Below are positions 5,832-11,411 of a stretch of DNA of 11,411 bases, in pieces (positions within the stretch are counted from its first letter, which is position 1; every line of letters begins with the position of its first letter). The DNA is taken from positions 1 to 11,411 of the forward strand of contig DHOF01000086.1 in the NCBI GenBank assembly GCA_002411615.1, written 5' to 3'. Both the position numbers and the translations under genes were made by a program. A model generated the notes under the pieces. The model had not been told where the DNA came from and ran no database searches. It worked only from the letters and a program-made list of their open reading frames with translations. This stretch comes from Ruminococcaceae bacterium UBA5397. GTDB lineage: Bacteria; Bacillota; Clostridia; Oscillospirales; Acutalibacteraceae.

Positions 5832-8069
5832 TTAAAAGGTGAGCTGTTCCCCGGAAAGTTCTTCTTTTGAGGGCAAACTGCCAATTGCGGGGATCGTTTT
5901 GCGATAGCGCTGCGGATTTTTCAGAATTCCAGAAGACTCTTCAAAAATTTCCGCCTTCTGCAGTTTGGCGCTGCGGCGCAGCGTCATTCCCTGCACACCC
6001 TGCGTTGATCGGGTCGTCTTTACCGGAATTGCACCTGTATGAACCAAAAGCATTCTTCCCTGTGTAGAAGTCAGAAGGATTTCAACATCTTCGGATAAAC
6101 AAAACATTTTAACCAGCGGAGATTTATCACTATAGGCATTGACCAGTTTTTTGCGGTTTGTTTTTGTCTCATAAGAAGAAAGCTCTACTTTTGCAGCTTT
6201 TCCATTTTCAAAGAAGAATACCAAAGTTCCCTGATAATCTTTTGTGGCGACCATAAAAACAGCATTTTCCCCTTCATCCATCTGCAGTTTAGCAGGAATA
6301 TAATCGCCCAAAACGCTGGCTTTTGTATCAGAAAAGTCGCTGGTTCTCGCTTTATATACCTGACACCGATCCGTAAAGAATAAAAGATCGCTGTTATTGG
6401 TCAATTCTATATGTTCGAGGACGATATCTCCCTCTTTTAGCTTTTGATCATTACTCATTCGCAAAGACTGCGGCGTAATCTTTTTGAAATATCCGTCCTT
6501 TGTGAAAAATAGATTAACTGGATAATCCGGGATTTCCTCCTCTTCCGACTCCTCTTCAATCTGGTCTGCATAAAGCAGAATACTGCGCCGAGGCTGGCCG
6601 TATAAGTCAGCAACATTTTTTAGTTCTTTAATAATGACTGCTTTGATTCTACGGTCACTGTCAAGAATTGCATTCAATTCGGCGATCTGTTTTTGAAGCT
6701 CCCCAATTTCGTCCGTTCTCTTGAGAATAAATTCTCTGTTGAGATGACGGAGCTTAATTTCTGCCACATATTCAGCTTGCGTCTCATCAATACCAAATCC
6801 AATCATCAGATTTGGAACGACTTCGCTTTCTTCTTCCGTCTCACGAACAATCTTAATTGCTTTGTCAATATCCAGCAGAATTGCCTGTAAGCCCATCAGC
6901 AAATGGAGTTTATCCATCTTTTTTTGTAAATCATACCCCGTCCGGCGGCGCACACAATTAATACGAAATTTTGTCCATGCGTCCAAAATTTCTCCGACCC
7001 CCATCACTTTTGGGGCACCGTCTACCAGAATATTAAAATTGCAGGAAAAGCTGTCCTCCAACGGCGTCATGCGAAAAAGCTTCACCATCAGCCTTGTTGG
7101 ATCGGTCCCTCTTTTGAGATCAATTGTGATTTTTAATCCGGCAAGGCCTGTTTCATCACGGATATCTGAAATTTCTTTTGCTTTTCCCTGTTTCACAAGG
7201 TCAATTACTTTTTCGACGATCGCCTCAACAGTAGTAGTTGGCGGAATCTGCGTAACATCAATACAGTTGGCGGTTTCATCATAACTATAACGAGAGCGAA
7301 CCCGGATACTTCCACGCCCCGTACGATAAACTTCTTCCATCTGTCCGCGGTCATAAAGGATCTGTCCGCCGCCCGGAAAATCCGGTGCCTGCAGAGTCGA
7401 TAAAACATCATGCTTTGGATTCTGAATTCGTGCGATTGTCGTTTCACAGACTTCCTTTAAATTAAAGGAACAAACATTGCTTGCCATACCAACCGCAATT
7501 CCGGTATTTGCATTGACCAAAACGGATGGAAATCTCGCCGGCAGTAAAGTCGGCTCTTCCATCGTATTATCATAGTTTGGTACAAAATCTACTGTATCTT
7601 TATCAATATCACTGAAGAGTTCCGCACAGATAGGCGCAAGCTTTGCTTCTGTATATCGGGAAGCCGCCCATGCCATATCTCTGGAATAAAATTTTCCGAA
7701 GTTTCCCTTTGACTCCACATACGGGTGAAGCAAGGCTTCATAGCCGCGGGACAAACGCACCATGGTATCATAAATTGCGGCATCGCCATGCGGATTGAGC
7801 TTCATTGTCTCTCCAACGATATTGGCGCTCTTTGTTAGGGAACCGGTTAAAAGGCCTTTTTTATACATGGTATAAAGCAGTTTTCGGTGGCTGGGCTTAA
7901 ACCCATCGATCTCTGGAATTGCACGGGACATAATTACACTGACAGCATATGGCATATAATTCTTTTCCAGCGTATCTACAATCGGTTGTTCCTGCACTTG
8001 TCCGGCGCCTTCAATAACCCCATGCACCACTGATTTTACCGCCGCAGTTGTTCTTCTTTTCTTTGGCAT
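5832..8069 (-). CDS. Type IIA DNA topoisomerase subunit A (ParC/GyrA-like)
   Basis: A 745-residue DNA-breaking subunit of a type IIA topoisomerase. The winged-helix/tower region covers about 30-500: KPSHRKLLYTM, HGDAAIYD (94-101) and SRYTEAKL with the catalytic tyrosine at 139, which forms the covalent link to DNA. A coiled-coil and an acidic linker (EEESEEEEI) follow. The C-terminal beta-pinwheel has repeated blades such as LFFTKDGYFKKI, LLFFTDRCQVYKA and LVFFFENGKAAKV. No GyrA box (QRRGGKG-like) is visible, so decatenation rather than supercoiling is inferred. Ala97 replaces the quinolone-interacting Ser83 of E. coli GyrA. The ATG at 8069 has AAAGGAGG. It lies 33 bp after the B-subunit gene, probably in one operon. 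Likely a second enzyme beside canonical GyrA, but the rest of the genome is not visible. Confidence 0.9.
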   Translation of the reverse strand: MPKKRRTTAAVKSVVHGVIEGAGQVQEQPIVDTLEKNYMPYAVSVIMSRAIPEIDGFKPSHRKLLYTMYKKGLLTGSLTKSANIVGETMKLNPHGDAAIYDTMVRLSRGYEALLHPYVESKGNFGKFYSRDMAWAASRYTEAKLAPICAELFSDIDKDTVDFVPNYDNTMEEPTLLPARFPSVLVNANTGIAVGMASNVCSFNLKEVCETTIARIQNPKHDVLSTLQAPDFPGGGQILYDRGQMEEVYRTGRGSIRVRSRYSYDETANCIDVTQIPPTTTVEAIVEKVIDLVKQGKAKEISDIRDETGLAGLKITIDLKRGTDPTRLMVKLFRMTPLEDSFSCNFNILVDGAPKVMGVGEILDAWTKFRINCVRRRTGYDLQKKMDKLHLLMGLQAILLDIDKAIKIVRETEEESEVVPNLMIGFGIDETQAEYVAEIKLRHLNREFILKRTDEIGELQKQIAELNAILDSDRRIKAVIIKELKNVADLYGQPRRSILLYADQIEEESEEEEIPDYPVNLFFTKDGYFKKITPQSLRMSNDQKLKEGDIVLEHIELTNNSDLLFFTDRCQVYKARTSDFSDTKASVLGDYIPAKLQMDEGENAVFMVATKDYQGTLVFFFENGKAAKVELSSYETKTNRKKLVNAYSDKSPLVKMFCLSEDVEILLTSTQGRMLLVHTGAIPVKTTRSTQGVQGMTLRRSAKLQKAEIFEESSGILKNPQRYRKTIPAIGSLPSKEELSGEQLTF

Positions 8070-8102
8070 CCTTCAATGTCCTCCTTTCCAAAAAAATTCT
8101 GA

Positions 8103-10079
8103 TTAGGAAACATCTGCGTTCTGCATATATTCTGCCCCATGAGCCGCAATATGTTTTTTTCTTCCCGAAAGATTATCCCCTAAAAGCAAGTTGAATACTT
8201 CATCTGTCTTTTTCGCATCAGCCGGCATCACCTTAATCAGTCTTCTGGTCTTGGGATTCATCGTCGTCAAGTTCATCATATCCGGCTCGTTTTCTCCCAA
8301 TCCTTTGCTGCGCTGCAACGTAAATTTTTGTGCGGCAAGTCTCTTTGTAATGCGCTCCTTCTCGGGATCATCATAAGCAAAGTACGTCTGGTCCTTACAG
8401 CGAATTTCATAAAGAGGGGATTCTGCAATGAAAACTTTTCCAGCAGTAATGAGCTGCGGAGTCAGACGATAGAGCATCGTTAAAAGCAAGGTACGAATCT
8501 GGAATCCATCTACATCTGCATCTGTACAGAGAATGATCTTATTCCAGCGCAGGTTGTCCATCTCAAAAGAAGAGATTTCTTTATTTGCCTTAGATTTTAC
8601 CTGTACCCCGCAGCCGAGCACTTTAATCAAATCCGTAATAATATCACTCTTAAAAATCTTATCATAGTCCGCTTTAAGGCAATTGAGAATTTTACCGCGA
8701 ATCGGCATAATCGCCTGAAAATCCGGATCTCGTGCCTGCTTGCAGGCTCCCAAAGCAGAATCGCCTTCCACAATAAAGATTTCACGCTCTGAAACATCTT
8801 TGCTACGGCAGTCAACAAACTTTGCGACCCGATTGGTAAAATCCATCGTGGAAGTCAGCCGCTTTTTAAGATTTAGCCGTGTCTTTTCTGCGTCTTCTCT
8901 GCTGCGCTTGTTGATCAGCACCTGATTGGCAATCTTTTCCGCATCCAGTGGATTCTCAATAAAATAGATTTCCAGCTGATGCCGCAGCATTTCCGTCATA
9001 GCCTCTTGGATTCCTTTATTAGTGATTGCCTTTTTCGTCTGATTTTCGTAAGATGTCCGATTGGAAAAAGAAGAAATACAAAGGATCAAACAGTCTTCGA
9101 CGTCCTGAAATGCAATTCTGCTCTCATTTTTATTGTATTTATTGTTCTGTTTTAAATAGGCATCAATCTGATAAACAAAAGCATTATGGGCCGCTTTATC
9201 CGGTGCGCCACCATGTTCCAACCAACTGGAATTGTGATAATATTCCAGCATTTTATTTCGGTTGGAAAAAGCGACCGCCACATTGATTTTTACTTTGTAT
9301 TCCGGCTTATCGGCACGATCACGAACTTTTTTCTCTGTTTGCCAGAACTGCACCGCGGTAAGGGAATCATCGCCGGCAACTTCCTTTACATGGTCTGCAA
9401 TTCCATTTTCATACTGGAACTCCTCAGTTTCAAAACCATTTTCCGCCTGATTCTTTAAAACAAACCGGATTCCATCATTGACGATCGCCTGACGTTTTAA
9501 GATATCCTGATAGTATTCTACCGGCACTGCAATATCGGTAAAAACCTGTAAATCTGGTTTCCAATGGATTCTTGTTCCGCTTTTCGATTTAGAAGGCTCC
9601 TGATGAAGTCCTCCGACGTTTTCACCATGTTCAAAATGAAGCGTATATTTGGTTTCACCCGTATGAATTTCCACATCCATATATTCGCTGGAATACTGCG
9701 TTGCACAAAGGCCGAGCCCATTTAGGCCCAATGAATATTCATAGCTCGAATCAGCATCATTATTATATTTTCCGCCCGCGTACATTTCGCAGAAAACGAG
9801 TTCCCAGTTATAGCGCTGCTCCTTATGATTAAAATCCACGGGAATTCCACGGCCATGGTCTTCCACCTCAACGGAATCATCCTTATAGCGGGTCACCGTA
9901 ATTTCGCGGCCGTATCCCTCACGGGCTTCATCAATTGAATTCGATAAAATTTCAAAAATCGAATGTTCGCATCCCTCGATCCCATCAGAGCCAAAAATGA
10001 CCGCGGGGCGTAGACGTACGCGGTCGGCGCCCTTGAGCATTGAGATACTTTCATTATTATAAGCTGCTTTTCTCGCCAT
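8103..10079 (-). CDS. Type IIA DNA topoisomerase subunit B (ParE/GyrB-like)
   Basis: A 658-residue ATPase subunit, the partner of the adjacent A subunit. The GHKL ATPase domain shows FEILSNSIDEA (catalytic Glu43, Mg-binding Asn47), EDHGRGIP (Asp74) and GLNGLGLCATQ as the ATP lid. The transducer follows (about 230-400). The TOPRIM domain has IVEGDSALG (Glu438), IRGKILN and DADVD (520-524) for metal binding, then QRSKGLGE (589-596). The usual DADVDGSH reads DADVDGFQ, and VEGDSAGG reads VEGDSALG, so it is a divergent branch rather than standard GyrB. The start is ATG at 10079, 5 bases after AAAGGAGG; an in-frame extension to 10130 looks non-coding. It follows the ftsH terminator; no clear promoter is visible in the gap. 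Confidence 0.9.
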   Translation of the reverse strand: MARKAAYNNESISMLKGADRVRLRPAVIFGSDGIEGCEHSIFEILSNSIDEAREGYGREITVTRYKDDSVEVEDHGRGIPVDFNHKEQRYNWELVFCEMYAGGKYNNDADSSYEYSLGLNGLGLCATQYSSEYMDVEIHTGETKYTLHFEHGENVGGLHQEPSKSKSGTRIHWKPDLQVFTDIAVPVEYYQDILKRQAIVNDGIRFVLKNQAENGFETEEFQYENGIADHVKEVAGDDSLTAVQFWQTEKKVRDRADKPEYKVKINVAVAFSNRNKMLEYYHNSSWLEHGGAPDKAAHNAFVYQIDAYLKQNNKYNKNESRIAFQDVEDCLILCISSFSNRTSYENQTKKAITNKGIQEAMTEMLRHQLEIYFIENPLDAEKIANQVLINKRSREDAEKTRLNLKKRLTSTMDFTNRVAKFVDCRSKDVSEREIFIVEGDSALGACKQARDPDFQAIMPIRGKILNCLKADYDKIFKSDIITDLIKVLGCGVQVKSKANKEISSFEMDNLRWNKIILCTDADVDGFQIRTLLLTMLYRLTPQLITAGKVFIAESPLYEIRCKDQTYFAYDDPEKERITKRLAAQKFTLQRSKGLGENEPDMMNLTTMNPKTRRLIKVMPADAKKTDEVFNLLLGDNLSGRKKHIAAHGAEYMQNADVS

Positions 10080-10104
10080 TTTTCCTCCTTTTTCCCTTTT
10101 TAAA

Positions 10105-10117
10105 CAGGGAATCCCTG
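10105..10117. repeat. Short palindrome upstream of the topoisomerase operon
   Basis: CAGGGAATCCCTG is a perfect 6-bp dyad around one central base, 26 bases upstream of the B-subunit ATG. It could be an operator or a small leader hairpin. Its size makes chance occurrence possible. Confidence 0.3.
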
Positions 10118-10142
10118 AAATTTTTCCCAATAAGAATTTTTC

Positions 10143-10178
10143 AAAAAAAGAAGGAGAATGATTTTGTTCATTCCCCTT
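10143..10178 (-). terminator. Rho-independent terminator of ftsH
   Basis: On the minus strand, arms at 10178-10168 and 10161-10151 give an 11-bp stem with one G-U pair and a 6-base loop, followed by CTTTTTTT. It begins 5 bases after the ftsH stop and separates ftsH from the topoisomerase pair. Confidence 0.88.
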
Positions 10179-10183
10179 TCAAA

Positions 10184-11411
10184 TTATTCAGCTGAGGGGT
10201 TCTGAGGAGAATCCGGCTTTTGATCGCTCGAATTTTCCTGTGCATTTTCCGATTCAGAATCCGCTTTTGAAGTCTCTTCAGAAGATTTTTCCAACTGTTG
10301 TTCCGGTTTCTGAGAATTTTCCCCATCCGGCGGCAAAGCATTCGTATCATCTGAAGGAAGTCCCTGCATTTTTCCTTCCATTACTAGGCGGAATTCTTCT
10401 CCGCTCATTTTTTCATGTTTAAACAGAAAGGCTGCGACATCATGCAGCTGATCGAGATGCTGTTCCAAAATTCCATGCGTTTTGGTGTAAGCATCATTCA
10501 TGATACTGCGAGTCTCTTTATCGATCGCCGACGCAGTCGCTTCTGAATAATCCCGAATATGACCCATATCCCGGCCAAGGAACGGTTCGCCCTGATCCTG
10601 CCCGTAAGTGATGGGACCTAAAGCTTCCGTCATTCCGTACTTTGTGATCATAGCACGCGCAAGCTTTGTCGCACGCTCAATATCGTTAGAAGCTCCAGTG
10701 GAAATATCGTCCAGCGTAATTGCTTCTGCAACACGGCCGCCCAAAAGTACGACCAGATCTTCCTTCATTTCTTTTTTCGTCTTGTAGGAACGATCTTCCG
10801 TCGGGACCGACATCGTATAGCCGCCGGCCATTCCGCGTGGAATAATGGAAATCTGATGAACCGGATCCTGCGTCGGGCAATAATAGGTTGCCACCGCATG
10901 ACCGCCTTCATGATAAGCTGTCAGTCTCTTTTCTTTATCACTCATGATGTGACTCTTCTTTTCCGTGCCCATCATGACTTTGATCGTAGCCTCTTCGATC
11001 TCTAACATCGTAATTGCTTTGAGACCTTTTCTAGCGGAAAGCAAAGCTGCTTCGTTCAAAAGATTTTCCAAATCTGCGCCGGTAAATCCAGCTGTCGAGC
11101 CTGCAATCGTTCTCAGATCCACATCCGGTGCCAAAGGCTTTCCGCGGGCATGAACATGAAGGATTGCCTCTCTGCCCTTAATATCCGGATATCCAACCGT
11201 CACCTGACGGTCAAAACGACCCGGACGCATCAAAGCCGGATCCAGGATATCCGGGCGGTTCGTCGCCGCAATCATAATGACACCCTCGTTTGCACCGAAG
11301 CCGTCCATCTCGACCAACAACTGATTCAGCGTCTGTTCACGTTCATCGTGTCCGCCGCCAAGTCCGGCGCCGCGCTGACGGCCGACTGCATCAATTTCAT
11401 CAATAAAAATA
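10184..11411 (-). CDS. ftsH: ATP-dependent zinc metalloprotease FtsH (C-terminal two thirds)
   Basis: 408 residues are present; the N-terminal membrane helices and Walker A lie beyond the right edge. The fragment opens within the AAA+ domain at Walker B IFIDEID. It continues with the second region of homology ([21 protein letters not shown]) with its arginine finger, then the AAA+ lid. The protease domain has the zinc site HEGGH at fragment residues 167-171 (usually HEAGH) and the third ligand Asp in [11 protein letters not shown] (about 243). FtsH is an inner-membrane hexamer that degrades membrane and regulatory proteins. After the last protease helix comes a tail of about 58 residues rich in Glu, Asp, Ser, Gln and Pro, probably disordered. 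The reading frame is open to the window edge, and translation begins outside. Confidence 0.96.
   Translation of the reverse strand, partial: IFIDEIDAVGRQRGAGLGGGHDEREQTLNQLLVEMDGFGANEGVIMIAATNRPDILDPALMRPGRFDRQVTVGYPDIKGREAILHVHARGKPLAPDVDLRTIAGSTAGFTGADLENLLNEAALLSARKGLKAITMLEIEEATIKVMMGTEKKSHIMSDKEKRLTAYHEGGHAVATYYCPTQDPVHQISIIPRGMAGGYTMSVPTEDRSYKTKKEMKEDLVVLLGGRVAEAITLDDISTGASNDIERATKLARAMITKYGMTEALGPITYGQDQGEPFLGRDMGHIRDYSEATASAIDKETRSIMNDAYTKTHGILEQHLDQLHDVAAFLFKHEKMSGEEFRLVMEGKMQGLPSDDTNALPPDGENSQKPEQQLEKSSEETSKADSESENAQENSSDQKPDSPQNPSAE

Noticed and set aside
6862..7284. 140-codon plus-strand open frame inside the topoisomerase A gene
   Set aside because: Fully antisense to a conserved region with intact motifs; no independent support.
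10080..10130. N-terminal extension of the topoisomerase B subunit to 10130
   Set aside because: The 17 extra codons lack family similarity and contain the palindrome and the AAAGGAGG site that serves the ATG at 10079.

Overview
This window looks like a chromosomal segment of a low-to-mid GC, probably spore-forming clostridial Firmicute. An Oscillospiraceae/Ruminococcaceae-type organism is my best guess. The grounds are strong AGGAGG-type ribosome binding sites, TTGACA/TATAAT-type promoters, U-tailed hairpin terminators, a DUF4364 protein, a BofA-family protein, and a second type II topoisomerase pair beside ftsH and secG. The organism is inferred from gene content; no search was run. Gene content is mostly conserved core functions. 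I see no phage, IS element, CRISPR array or defence system.

Left part (1-1436, minus strand): the N-terminal part of a YitT-family membrane protein runs off the left edge. Upstream of it lies a LysR-type regulator, with a perfect dyad matching a LysR box just before its start codon. Next comes tRNA-Thr(CGT) with its own consensus promoter and terminator.

Plus-strand island (1544-2648): a small XRE-type helix-turn-helix regulator and a DUF4364 winged-helix protein, closed by a strong bidirectional terminator. These are the only protein genes on the plus strand.

Central minus-strand group (2735-5666): a consensus extended -10 promoter drives secG (protein export). A terminator follows, then rnr (RNase R) and a bofA-like gene. 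secG-rnr is a familiar Firmicute arrangement, but the usual next gene, smpB, is replaced by bofA. A perfect 13-bp inverted repeat sits exactly across the 5' end of bofA.

Right part (5832-11411, minus strand): the 3' two thirds of ftsH (membrane AAA+ zinc protease) ends at a terminator. It is followed by a GyrB/ParE-like and a GyrA/ParC-like gene 33 bp apart, forming one divergent type II topoisomerase. Between this pair and secG is a 266-bp gap. On the plus strand, opposite to both flanking genes, this gap contains a hairpin with a U-rich tail and an upstream segment able to pair with it. It is a candidate small structured RNA and, with the bofA repeat, the least explained sequence here.
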